From NCBI RefSeq assembly GCF_020184175.1, contig NC_065530.1, positions 65,511,260-65,575,259 on the forward strand: a stretch of DNA of 64,000 bases, written 5' to 3'. A model generated the notes under the pieces. That model was not told the origin of the DNA and made no database searches. It was given only the letters and a program-made list of their open reading frames with translations. This document shows positions 11,667 to 22,668 of the stretch, in pieces; the first letter of the stretch is position 1; every line of letters starts with the position of its first letter. Made by a program: the position numbers and the translations under genes. The DNA comes from Aphis gossypii. Taxonomy: Eukaryota; Arthropoda; Insecta; Hemiptera; Aphididae.

Positions 11667-12599
11667 TTATCTTTTTAGGTTATTACATATTTTATAAGTC
11701 TTTTTTCTATGCACTATATAACTTATTGCTGATGAAACTGTAGTAGAAGTTGTTAACCACCACAATGCTTGGAGTGCAGGATGATCAACATAATCAAACA
11801 CCGGAGCTGCTATAGTAGCACAAACCATGACTAATTGAACTGTGGTATTTACCTTACTTATGAACATGGGTGCTAATTGAACATTGGTATTAGTAACATC
11901 AAATAATTTACTTAATGTTCTGGGTTTTGGTATTGACATATAATGAATTTGAAAAGCAGCACCAATCAAAACCAGATCCCTTAATATAATTATACCAGTA
12001 AGATAAATTGGGATTAAATCTATATAAGTCAATGTGAAAAACATAGTACCCACAAGCACTTTGTCAGCCATTGGATCCAAAAAACTACCCAATTTCGATT
12101 TCTGACCTTTAAAATTTCTAGCAATCCACCCATCAATTAAGTCTGTTATGCTTGCTATGGCCACAAAACTGAGGGCATACTCAAAGTTTCCATTGACAAT
12201 AAGATAACCTAAGTAAGGACTTAAGACTATTCTGGTCATACATAGCATATTAGGTATTGTCCAAACATTCTCCTTTATAGTATCCCGTACCTTTGATTTT
12301 GTTTCCTTAATGTCATCCAGTATAAATTTACCTTTATTTTGAAATTTTTGCTTAGTTTGTTGTAAAATAATCTGCTTATCTCGAATGGCATTTTTCAACT
12401 TATTGTGGCGTTTTGAAAATCGATCATCCGCAAAATAAACATTGGTCATAATCCTATGGTTTTTATACATTCGTACCGATAAAAATGATTTATTATTTGA
12501 AAGTACAGTAGGAAAACACATTCTGCATTGAGGTAAATACATTTTACAGCAACATTGGCTTGAGACAAATATATATTTCAATAGATGATGCATTTTCAC
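11667..12599 (-). CDS. CRLS1: Cardiolipin synthase (CDP-alcohol phosphatidyltransferase family), complete
   Basis: Uninterrupted 310-residue ORF. Eukaryotic cardiolipin synthase joins phosphatidylglycerol and CDP-diacylglycerol to make cardiolipin in the mitochondrial inner membrane. The CDP-alcohol phosphatidyltransferase signature D..DG..AR(x9)G...D...D is intact: D153, D156-G157, A160-R161, G171, D175 and D179 (in TDLIDGWIARNFKG...GSFLDPMADKV). It is preceded by the family's NVWTIPNMLCMTRIVLSPYL block (about 111-130) and followed by several hydrophobic segments. The first ~60 residues are rich in basic, hydrophobic and Cys residues with few acids, as in a mitochondrial targeting sequence. 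Length matches animal homologues (about 300 residues). The start is chosen because an in-frame TGA lies nine bases upstream. The coding region has no introns, but acceptor ttttttcag just upstream suggests a 5'UTR intron. Codons are AT-rich and CpG-poor. It is divergent from GINS2. Confidence 0.93.
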   Translation of the reverse strand: MKMHHLLKYIFVSSQCCCKMYLPQCRMCFPTVLSNNKSFLSVRMYKNHRIMTNVYFADDRFSKRHNKLKNAIRDKQIILQQTKQKFQNKGKFILDDIKETKSKVRDTIKENVWTIPNMLCMTRIVLSPYLGYLIVNGNFEYALSFVAIASITDLIDGWIARNFKGQKSKLGSFLDPMADKVLVGTMFFTLTYIDLIPIYLTGIIILRDLVLIGAAFQIHYMSIPKPRTLSKLFDVTNTNVQLAPMFISKVNTTVQLVMVCATIAAPVFDYVDHPALQALWWLTTSTTVSSAISYIVHRKKTYKICNNLKR

Positions 12600-12626
12600 T
12601 CAGTTATCTAGTTTTTCTTCTTATCA

Positions 12627-13086
12627 CTGAAAAAATAAAAGATTTAAGTTCAAAGTATTAATCTAATTTTATAACTGTATTAGTAAACAGCAATTAAAAA
12701 CATAAGTATTTAATTCATTAATCTATTCTCTTGGTTTTAATGTTGACTAGTGAAAATCTAACCACATTAAATATAAACATTAAATTTAAGTTAATTTGGA
12801 TTCCTAGACCATTATAAAATAACATAAATAAATAATTGTATTTACTAAGGCACTTACTTCCAATATAAAATGTATTTTTACTAAGAGAATCTTTTAATTT
12901 AATTTATTTTTATTACTTACAGACTGTAAATATCAGCTACTTAAAAACATTGCTCAAAAACCTTTACCTACGTAGGCCCAACAAATTAGAAATTTAATAA
13001 TATATAATATAAAATAAGATTTTTTTAATTCATAAGATCTTAATAAAACATAATAATTTGATAAATAAATGTTATAAAATACTCAC
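12627..13086 (-). other. Probable 5'UTR intron of cardiolipin synthase
   Basis: On the minus strand a donor gtgagt (13086 to 13081, after ...tatgaa) and an acceptor ttttttcag (ending 12627) frame a 460-base AT-rich segment immediately upstream of the cardiolipin synthase start. The join would leave the short leader containing the in-frame stop. Inferred from splice-site words only. Confidence 0.45.
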
Positions 13087-13733
13087 TTCATACAATCTGA
13101 CAACTGCGACAAGAAAAATATGTTATTCAATAGCCCAGAGTTTTCTTGTTTTGAATCAGTAATGAAGTTATAGTTTTTTCAAACTTTACTTAATTACTTT
13201 AAAAGTTTAAATTGATATAAAGTATTTGCTTTAGTTTAGTAGAAGCAATTAATACAACAGTTTGTCCTAGGTGGTGTTTTGTGATGGGGTCAGATCTCCC
13301 GAAAGTGATAAGCGTGATAAGCGCTTTGGAAGATCCATTGATAGTGTTGATAGGAAATACATTTTTTAAATTTTAAAAACAATAATATTTATGACTTTAT
13401 TTCCAAATTAAAACTTGAAAACAAGACAAGAGTAGTTGGCCAACAACAAATATCGTTCATTACAAATGTATTCAAAGAAAACGCGTTTTTAACGTTCGAG
13501 TTCTGACGACAGATTCCAAATGACGGCAAACAGCTGTTGTTATTCTGAGGTTATGTCCATTTATATTCCCGCCAATTACCAAAACTTCACTATCACAAAA
13601 TAATAATTTATATTGTTTTTATTGTTTAAATGTTAAAAACACTTTTTTGGTGATTTGTTTTAAAAAAAATAAAATACAATTTCAGTTTGATTTTCGATTT
13701 TGTAACATTTTAAACTCATAGACGTTTGCCAAT
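13087..13733. promoter_or_regulatory. Bidirectional promoter region, cardiolipin synthase / GINS2
   Basis: The space between two head-to-head housekeeping genes is about 650 bases from the probable first non-coding exon of cardiolipin synthase (minus) to the GINS2 start codon (plus). It is less AT-extreme than the surroundings, with a more mixed stretch at about 13260-13570. Transcription start sites cannot be located from sequence; no TATA box in a convincing position was seen. Confidence 0.4.
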
Positions 13734-15405
13734 ATGATGCACCCCGCTGAAATCGAGTTCCTGGCCGAAAACGAGATTATTCAAATCGTGCCGACGTTCA
13801 ATCATGCCAGCCACGTACATCTGATATGCGGCTCTTATGGCCCGTTTCGAGCTGGTTTGCCGTTAAACGTTCCCATCTGGGTGGCACTAAATCTGCGACA
13901 AAAAAAGACGTGTCGTATCCTAGCTCCTGACTGGATGACCGTCGATAAGCTACAAGAAAGACTTGAAGAAGAGAAAGCATCAAAGTACAATGATCACCAT
14001 TCGTATCAATTGTATTGTATCTTCTAATAATCTTCGATTTTCAGGTTTTTTACACAACTACCCACAAATTATTACTTGGAAATCACACAAATGTTGTTGA
14101 CTGTTGCCAGTGAAGATATTCCACAGGGGAACGATATAAAAACTGCAGTTAAAGTGAGTTAATATACCCATGGTACTTAAATAATAACATATTAGGTTAT
14201 AGCCTATAGGTTATATCTATATGTCTTTGAAAACTTAGAATTTAATTCTTTTTATTTCATATTGTATACATTTTAAGTAGTGTTGTATTCAGATTTATGA
14301 TATTTTTATTGAAAAATGATATTTAAGATATCAAAAGATATAACAGATTAGATATAATAGCTATAGCCAGTTAACTTACCAACTATTATGTTTCTTGGCA
14401 TAATTGTATTCATACAATTGTGGTTTAAACCTAGTTAATAATGTTGATTTTTAAAAACCACATTGTCATAATAGAATAAAAACTAGAATTTTAGTAATTT
14501 AAAGTTTACCAATTAGTTTACTATTTATATCAAATGTATGTTAGGAAGTATTAAGGATATCTCTCTTTTTTTATGGATTATTTTCACCCTCAGTGATTTA
14601 AAATTCAAGCTTTCCTACAATTAATTGTAACTGGAGCTAGCAGAGAGTGATCACTTATCACACAGTAATTAGAAACATTTAATAATGATTTTTGCTAACA
14701 TTTTCTGGCAATATAATTTTTGAAATATGAATTTATCTAGATTTTGTGTGATTGCCAAACCACAAAAGTAACCATCGCCATTTTATAACATTTTAAAAGA
14801 AAAATTAAAATTTTATTTTTATACATTAAATACTAAATAATAATTTCAGTTATATATTTGGATTATAATGTAGGTAGTTCCTTATTATTATTTTCTTGAC
14901 TAATATCATATTTGAATCTATTAAATACCTTTTTTAGAATAATTGTATGTTATAACAATATAATATTATTACAGTTATTAATATAAAATATTAATTACAT
15001 TAATTAATTTTTTTAAGGACTTATGGGATTTAAGGATAGCAAAATTAAGATCTTCTGTTGATCTCTTCGTTAAAGAAGGTCGTGTTCAAGCTTCTTTAAA
15101 CCATTTAACACCTATGGAAATTAATTCTGTGAGGCCAGTATTCCCAGATACATTGGATGCTTTAATGACACTCCATGAAGTAAGATATTAAATAAATACT
15201 TTTTAATAATTACCTGTATTTATCCTGTTAGATTATCATTTTGAACAAATAATATATTTTTTTTTAAGGACTAATATAAATAATCAGTTTACTAAGTTAC
15301 GGTTGTTTTATTATTTAGCACATTAACTCGAGTGATGACAGAGAAGACAGCAGTCAATCTTCAGGAGCAACTCCTAGTTCAACATCTTTTTCATTATCCC
15401 TGTGA
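13734..15405 (+). CDS. GINS2: GINS complex subunit 2 (PSF2), four exons, complete
   Basis: PSF2 is one of four subunits of the GINS complex, which with CDC45 and MCM2-7 forms the replicative helicase in the nucleus. Exons: 13734-13984, 14045-14153, 15018-15179, 15319-15405; all joins are GT-AG and keep frame. The coding length is 609 bases, 202 residues, close to animal PSF2 (about 185-205). Exon 1 has the N-terminal family block (MHPAEIEFLAENEIIQIVP, then GPFRAGLPLNVPIWVALNLR and RILAPDWM). Exon 2 reads FFTQLPTNYYLEITQMLL, exon 3 DLWDLRIAKLRSSVD and LTPMEINSVRP, all typical of PSF2. Exon 4 encodes a short Ser/Thr-rich tail ending in SFSLSL. The apparent ORF running to 14027 is read-through into intron 1 (only 60 bases). 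ATG 13734 is followed by another ATG at once; either could be used. Exon 1 is CpG-rich, later exons are not. Confidence 0.93.
14154..15017 (+). other. GINS2 intron 2
   Basis: An 864-base AT-rich intron from gtgagt to acceptor ttttttaag. No other feature seen. Confidence 0.8.
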
Positions 15406-17752
15406 AATTGTTTATTTATTTTTAAAATACTCAGAATTGCACTCAGATGGTTGTGTTTAATTTTGTTGGGATCAGATTAAATTATTTGTAATACCAAAAA
15501 CTTTATATAATTGTTATAATATGTCTGAATGTAACTAACCTATTATATTTAGACCGTCTTGGTCAAATATATTTTCTATTCTTTAATCTAGATATAAAAC
15601 ATTGTTCTATTTTTCTTTTGGCAATTGCATGGTAATGTAAAATATTTTATTTTTATCTCAGTCCACAATAACTTTTTATATGTATTTACTATTAAGTTAG
15701 AAGCATAATCTTATCAACGAATTAAAATCTCATAGACTAAAATGTTCATAAACATAATATAATGTGCAATTATTAAGAAGTCCATAATTTTAGTTACAAA
15801 CAACAATGGTAACTACTGCATTGTTGGGTGTATAGATAATTGTGATAATTTTGGCTGCAGTATAATATTATTTTAAATGTCAAGATCAAACTATACTTAT
15901 CATGGGTAGGATATATCCAAGGTTAGGTGAGAATGTTTATTTTTATAGTGTATAGATTATTATAAATAATACATTTATGTTTTGTACTGATTTTTCTCTT
16001 ACATTAAAAGCTATATTTTAAAAGAAAAAACTACTTTATTTTAATCATATTGTTATTCGATGATAATATACACAACATGGTTGTTGAGCATAATATTTAT
16101 TAATTAAACTTTAAACTTAAAAGTTATACTAAGTCATCACGTATTAAACGTGATCTAATTATTTTTATGATTTATTATTCAGACATGTAATAAAATTGAA
16201 AAATGTTATTAAATATTCATAATATTATTTATAACAAATATTTATTAGTTTAATGTGTTATTTACCCTCAGCAATATCTGACGAGTATAAAATTCACAAA
16301 ACCATTTATTTACTTTGTCCAATAACATAATTTTATATTTTTATTACTTGTATGTACAAATTTAGTCATTATTATTTTAAATTGTTGAACAAATATTTTT
16401 GTAAATAAAAATGTATCTTTTGTATTACTTGTACATTGGTACCGTGTATTCATTGTAATTTATAGTTATTTAATACATATTTACCGTACATAAATGATAC
16501 AACTCTATTTTAAAATTGTATTTTATTACAGTTACATATAATTATTATTTAATAACGTTTAAAAACCGAGTGTAAAAAACGATTTCAAATTTATCATGGT
16601 AATCTGTGACCTAAATACCGCCGGGTACAATCAAAAACGGTTGAAAAAAGTATATAATAATAATTACTAACGGTACGTTAACAATGAAAAATGATTCTGA
16701 TTTTTTTTTTTTTTTAATTTAGCAAGTATAATTTAGTAAGGTATGAGCAATACAATATTATTATAATTTAAAATCGTTAAAAATGCATTCATGTGTGATA
16801 TAGGTCCGTAAAATAGTCAAAAACGGGGTAAACGTGCGGTATGCAAATCGTGCTCGTGCGGTCGTGAGTATACATATTATACAAATATAAACTCTGTAGT
16901 GACACGGTCCGACCTCCGAGGTTCTGACGAATAGAGGCATGTATGTTATGCAAAACATCATAATTTTATAATATTACAGTTTATTATGTTATTACAAAAC
17001 AGGTACCTACGTGTATAGGTACAATGGATATAGGAGAGGTGAATTAATATTAATAAACAGATGGTTGGCGCACCGTCTCAACACGAATTGCAGTATGTGG
17101 CGTGAACGCTCGAACATTTTTTTTTTTATTATTTCTATAATATATATATATATATATTATATATATGTATACATACGTGTATATTAACATAAATGTATTT
17201 TGTACTAGTCGACGGGAACAATTAATACGCGCCTATATACGTAATATTTAATATATTATTATACAATGCACAATTTTTTTATAAAACGGCAATCGACTTT
17301 TTCGTAGGCTTTACCACTCATCGTTTTCGGCCGACGACTTGCCAATATAATATACACATATAATACATTTATTATCGGTACAGCTTGCAAAGCGACAATT
17401 TATACAACGGTATTATCGTGATGGATAGCTAAGGTACTCTACGTAACATTTTTGACAATAATAATATTAATATCGTATCGCACGCGTCGTATTTATAAAA
17501 TAGTATATCATAAAATATTATTGTGTTGAGTGTATAGTATAGGTAAAGGGGCAGCAGCAGCGCCGGACGATCGCGAAGAACGCGAATCGCGCGCAAACCG
17601 ACTGCGACGACAAAATAATAATATTAATAATATATTATACCTAAAGTTTAAAAATTACAATATATTATTATTATAATATTAATGTTTTGTGATTTCAGTC
17701 TTGTGAGAGAAAACGCGTCCGCGACGGAGCCGACGAGACACGATATCGCGCG
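15406..17752. other. Convergent 3' regions of GINS2 (plus) and the PPxY membrane protein (minus)
   Basis: AT-rich intergenic DNA between two convergent genes. Candidate poly(A) words on the plus strand include AATAAA near 16404; on the minus strand AATAAA can be read near 17131. An (AT)n tract occupies about 17140-17170. The 17.5-17.75 kb part is CpG-richer, which fits the 3'UTR of the minus-strand gene. No further coding region seen. Confidence 0.5.
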
Positions 17753-18232
17753 CTAGTCGGCCCTCGGCGGCGCGTTGGAGGTCGCGATCCGACCGTCCGT
17801 CGGCTTGCGGAGAGCGGTCGGGACGACCGGGTCGCTTCGATGGACCGCGGAACCGCTCTGTTGCTGTTGCTGTTGTTGTTGTTCGACATCTGCACCGTCG
17901 CCCACCGTGTTCGTCAGTTGCTTGCGTATGTCGCGTATGCTCTTCCGGATGGCCTGCGCCAACTTGGCGGTCGGCTGCGACGAGGCGTTGTCGGCCGACT
18001 CGTTGTTGCCCGACGACGTCTTGTCGCACTCGTCCGGCGGCACTACCGTCACGGAGCACGTGTCCGTCGCAGCCGTCCGGTGGCCCCTGTCCATCAGTCG
18101 CTGAGGGTCCAACTTGATCGCGTCGTCGTAACTGGGCGGCGGCAAGTCCACCACCGAAGCGTAATCAGGCGGCTTCTCGTCCAGTCGCACCGGCGGGTCC
18201 AGTGATATCACGTGAATGTGGTCGATCGACTC
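17753..18232 (-). CDS. Two-pass PPxY membrane protein, C-terminal exon
   Basis: Starts on the minus strand after acceptor tttttccacag (exon base 18232) and ends with a stop at 17753-17755, giving 159 residues in phase 0 with the exon at 33501-33722. The predicted protein has 233 residues. This cytoplasmic-looking part carries two PPxY motifs close together, PPDY (residues 95-98) and PPSY (106-109, within LPPPSYDDAI). PPxY motifs bind WW domains, typically of Nedd4-family ubiquitin ligases (established knowledge). Further on are a basic stretch (AKLAQAIRKSIRDIRKQL) and a polyglutamine tract of eight residues encoded by mixed CAA/CAG codons near 17857-17884. The tail is Arg/Pro-rich without a domain. 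Composition is GC- and CpG-rich. The layout recalls small PPxY adaptors such as Ndfip or Commissureless, but I see no sequence identity that would justify a name. Confidence 0.8.
   Translation of the reverse strand, partial: ESIDHIHVISLDPPVRLDEKPPDYASVVDLPPPSYDDAIKLDPQRLMDRGHRTAATDTCSVTVVPPDECDKTSSGNNESADNASSQPTAKLAQAIRKSIRDIRKQLTNTVGDGADVEQQQQQQQQSGSAVHRSDPVVPTALRKPTDGRIATSNAPPRAD
17857..17884 (-). repeat. Short CAA/CAG tract encoding polyglutamine
   Basis: A run of (plus strand) ctgttgctgttgctgttgtt-type triplets, eight Gln codons within the PPxY protein. The mixed codons suggest a fairly stable tract. Confidence 0.75.
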
Positions 18233-18721
18233 CTGTGGAAAAAAAGAAAAACCGTTAATTTAGATAATATGATAATGTGATGGCTATCCTTACTTATATA
18301 TTTTATAGAATTAAGAATATATTTTTTTACGGGAGTGACTTTCTCGCGGAGGATCTGTCACGAGCAGTGTTATTATAAATGCGGATAAAAAAGTAAAAAC
18401 CTATGAGAAATCGGCCCATAACAAATTGATAAATGCCTACTTGCATTGCATTCGTTAACAGTCTATTGACTGTATAAAATATGATTAAAACAATGCACCT
18501 ATTATTATATTATTATTGTTAAAATAAATTAGAATAATATTTGATTATGGCGAATACAACTAATTAGTAGGATTATAGTTTTGCTTAGCTTTATTTTGAT
18601 AAATTATAAAATATACTCTATTTTCATTACACTATGCGATTTACCACATAGATCTGGTTAATTTTAATTGAAGTATAATATACATTTAAACCGTTGGTTA
18701 ATCGTATTTTTTTTACCAACA

Positions 18722-18898
18722 CTGATTACAGGTAGTTCCAGATTTAGAACAGGTACCGCCCTTTTAAATATGCCGCCTCTACTTCAAGAAAAAAAATTTA
18801 GTAAACATTTATATGTTTTTTTTCCATTTATTACAAAATTTGCCACCCTAGGCCCGGGCCTCAAGGGCCTAAGCATAAATACGGCCCTGATTACAGGT
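18722..18898. mobile_element. Small non-autonomous DNA element flanked by a 12-bp direct repeat
   Basis: The 12-mer CTGATTACAGGT occurs at 18722-18733 and again at 18887-18898. The right end reads, on the minus strand, CAGGGCCGTATTTATGCTTA followed by GGCCC-rich palindromic sequence (aggcccgggcct, 18850-18861), a style seen at ends of insect hAT-like elements. The left end (CAGGTAGTTCCAGATTTAG) is a weaker inverted match. No coding capacity. Confidence 0.5.
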
Positions 18899-21800
18899 GA
18901 CTGATACAGAATATAGATTTATTTATTAAATGTTGATGGATCCTACACATTCAAAAATTAACCCAATAACTCCCAAGTTATTACTCATTAAATGTATACT
19001 TATACTATAGATAACAAATCTTGAAAATAGTTTTACAAAAATATAAAATAAATGCAATATTTAATCTAGTACATATAAGATTCAGAAAATGTTACGAATT
19101 ATAAAATGTTAATAAATTATTGATATTAATTAGGCTCTAATATCTTCCAAACCTATATTATCGTGGACTTATAGTACACAAAGTTAAATAATTCAAAAGT
19201 TCAAAACCTTTTAGAACAAATTTCCATTTAGATAGTATACCTATTAGAATTCAGAATTTTCAAAAAAGCCAACTGCTTTATAATTTACTGTAAAAGAGGA
19301 TGATTCTTATTTGAAAAAAATAGGGTTTGTCTAAAGTTGTATAAAAATGTTTAGTACCTTTTTGAAAAAAACCGTTCTAGGTGATATCCATCTTTAAAAA
19401 AAAAAAATCTGAAAACTGAATTTAAATAAATAAATTATTTAAAGAAATATAGGAGCGAGTATGTTAAGTAAATCACTCTGTATATCATATTATTCATTAG
19501 CAATCACAAATCGCTTAAGTGTTTTAAAAACATAAAACTGCCACAACATCTGAATCAATATATAATAATATAGATATAATATATGTATCATAGGTGTAGT
19601 TTTGTACTGTTAAAAACGACAAAATTATTGATAGGTACACTTAGACTTATTATAGCTGTAATTGCAAGTTGAATTCATTTGACCGAACATAATTTTTTGT
19701 AAGGTTTTTTTCTATTTTCATCATATAATAATGGAAAATTGATTTCAATTTCCTTAGTGCCTTAAATATACCTCTCTAAGTCTCAACTTTTCCTTCATTC
19801 TTAACACTAATTCTGAAATTGTCATCAACAAAATAATTAATTTTATTTTGGAAGCCGGTTTTGTTAATACATAGCAATTTTGCTTTCTCTGTCTTATTGT
19901 TGGCTTAATTTAATGTTATTATGTTTAGTTTAGTAAATTATGAAATTATCGAGCTGAATAGTTTTGTACTGAAGCTAATAAAAAAAAATATATTAATTTT
20001 TTTACAATTAAAAATCAGGCCAACGATTTAGAATATTTTAATAGAACGTATCATGTAGCTATAGGTATATAATTATTTTGGTATATATTACACGACATGG
20101 TAGGGTTATGTTAATTTTAATTATAACAACCTTTATAAATAAATTAATATAAGTTTATGTATATTATGTATAGTATAGTCATTAAATATTATATTTATAG
20201 TAGATTGAACCTTATTGATCAATACCGTGACTAGAAAATTAACTATTTGGAGGTGTTAAGTGCAAACAACCGTCGTTGCATGGGTATAATTTTTTGTTTT
20301 TTTTTATTTTTTTTAACTATCTTTAGAGAAATTAGAAACTGAAATATAAAATATAGATATATAAGATTACGTGATTAAAAGTGTAAATAAATTGGTACTG
20401 AGAATAACAGGTGTCAATTCGATATATTTACAATCAGCAATGGTAATATGAAAGTAAATTATTTATATAGGTACATTACATTTAATTTAGAATTAATATT
20501 TTTGTATTATTTCATATCTATTAATTGGTACAATACTGTATTCATATTATGAGTATTTTTATAGATAAATGAAAAGACTATACATAGCATACTCATTATA
20601 TAACGTTTTTAATACTGAGCTGTGGGCTATAATTCTTTTAGCTGGTAGTGCGTATCCAAAACTGAGCCAATTAGCCATGTTGATTTTTTCGTTATGTAAA
20701 CTGCCTAACTATATAAATAGATAATAATACAACTTTTACTTAAAATATTTTTTTTAAATAATAATTTTCGAAATGTTAATCCAATAAGCGTTTTTCGTTT
20801 ATCGTTTTTTTTTTTTTTTTTTTTTTTTAATTGAAAGCTAAATCATTATAAAGTTTTACGTATGTTACTGTATATTGTCTATCTTTAAGAAATTTAATTT
20901 AGCAATTATAGCATCTTATATTTATAATAATTATAATTATTATTAATGCCAGCTATGTTTGTCATAAAAAAAAAAACAAAAAAAAAACTGTCAAATCTGA
21001 AATAATTCCGTATACAAACACCAAGGTTTATCTAAACATATTATTATAAAACAACTATAGTCTCATTGTTTTATTATTACTATTATTATTATTAATACGT
21101 AATATAACAGTATACGTCATACAAAAAATAAAAGCTGTTTCTTCTGCAGTCACTATACGCACATAATGATGTTTATACTCGTTAGTAAAAAAATTGTGAC
21201 ATAACATTGCTTCGACGAGTATTAACTGCTGTTTTCAAGATCATTTCGATGAACTTGAGAGGTGTAAAAATATATTCAATAATAATGAAAATATATATTT
21301 ATTGCGTATATAAGCGCTAAGAATTGTTTATTTTTTTTATCTAATATCTTCTACAAAACGCAAATGGTGTTAAAAATACACAGTGGTCAATTAATTTTTA
21401 ATAATAATAATATTATTAAACATTATGTTACGCCACACAAATTTATCGCGACGAAAATCATAGTTTGACGTACTGTATGTTTGTGTTTACTAAAAAATGT
21501 ACGTAATTTTTTGAACTATACTACGACTATATGCACGTGTATTGAATGGATACAATAGATAGATAATATACCTATTTCGGTTTGCGATTATAAATAATTG
21601 ACGCCAGTTCGCTTACTCCGTTGATGGGGCACACCTATATTTGTAAGTTGTAGAACACTTTAATGCGTTGATCTCTACGGAAGTCGAAAATAGTAATCGG
21701 ACGAGCCTTGCCTTGAACTATACGTGTTAAAATTGGTTGAATTCTGCGAGTATAAAATTAAATAATATGCCGTTCACTCGTACTGCTGCAGCAGTCGGTG

Positions 21801-21955
21801 CAACCATCGTATAGTAATAATATACATAGTCGAGGATTTTACGTAAAACCCATGGTTTGAAATTTTGTATTGTGAAAAAATTTTAAATTGTTTGTGCATT
21901 TTAAAATGTTGATATCTCGCGTTAAAATTAAAATATGAAAAAAACCTGTGACGTT

Positions 21956-22154
21956 CACTAGATTAGGGTGACCATACGTCCTGTTTTAAACAGGATTGTC
22001 CCGTTTTTCGTAGTATTTATAATACATATATTACATAAATATTGTATATTATTTCATGTTTTGACAATCAATGTACCTATATTTTACTCATTGCAAAAAA
22101 GTGTTCTGTTTTTTTTTTTTTTTTTTTTGGAAATATGGTCATCCTACACTAGAT
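21956..22154. mobile_element. hAT-type MITE with perfect 8-bp target duplication
   Basis: The 183-bp element at 21964-22146 has ends TAGGGTGACCATA and TATGGTCATCCTA, a 13-bp inverted repeat with one mismatch. It is flanked by CACTAGAT on both sides (21956-21963 and 22147-22154). An exact 8-bp duplication is the hallmark of hAT-superfamily insertion. The interior has a short palindrome (CCTGTTTTAAACAGG) and a T-run, and no protein; the weak ORF across it is not a gene. Confidence 0.8.
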
Positions 22155-22645
22155 TTCAACTATTAAATTTGATTATAAGTAAATTCACTATAATTATGTT
22201 AAATTTAAGTGAGTTGAAAAGTTAAATGGATTCTACAGAATGTACAATTTGCATTTTATGCGCTTATAAGACGGAGATTTAGATGTTATGATGTAGCGTT
22301 CTCGTTGAAATAAAAAAAAATATATAGATGCATGATTTTTTTTTTGAATTATGACAGCAAACCTACAGACTGCAGTATAAATAATACATTCAAATTATGA
22401 TGTCAATGACTACAATATATATTAGTTGACGACATTATGCTTAAGTTTAATATAACTAATATAACTAATTACCTATATATATTATTATATTCAAAATCAA
22501 TGAGAATTTAATACTTAATAGGCTTGTGTATATTTTTGGAACATTATGGAGTTATTATGTCATACAGACAATTATTATGACAGGTGAATTTATAATAATA
22601 AAAATGTCGTAAAAGTGAATAAGTCATATTAAATTAATATTTTAT

Positions 22646-22668
22646 ATTATTATTATTATTATTATTAT
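22646..22668. repeat. (ATT)n microsatellite
   Basis: Seven to eight perfect ATT units in an AT-rich intron. Confidence 0.85.

Noticed and set aside
17679..18205. Alternate-frame ORFs across the PPxY exon, including Leu/Cys runs
   Set aside because: The Leu and Cys runs are the CAG/CTG tract read in other frames; only the PPxY frame has a matching upstream exon and protein motifs.
21968..22225. 85-residue ORF with a poly-Phe run
   Set aside because: It is the MITE sequence and its T-run; hydrophobic residues come from AT-rich codons.
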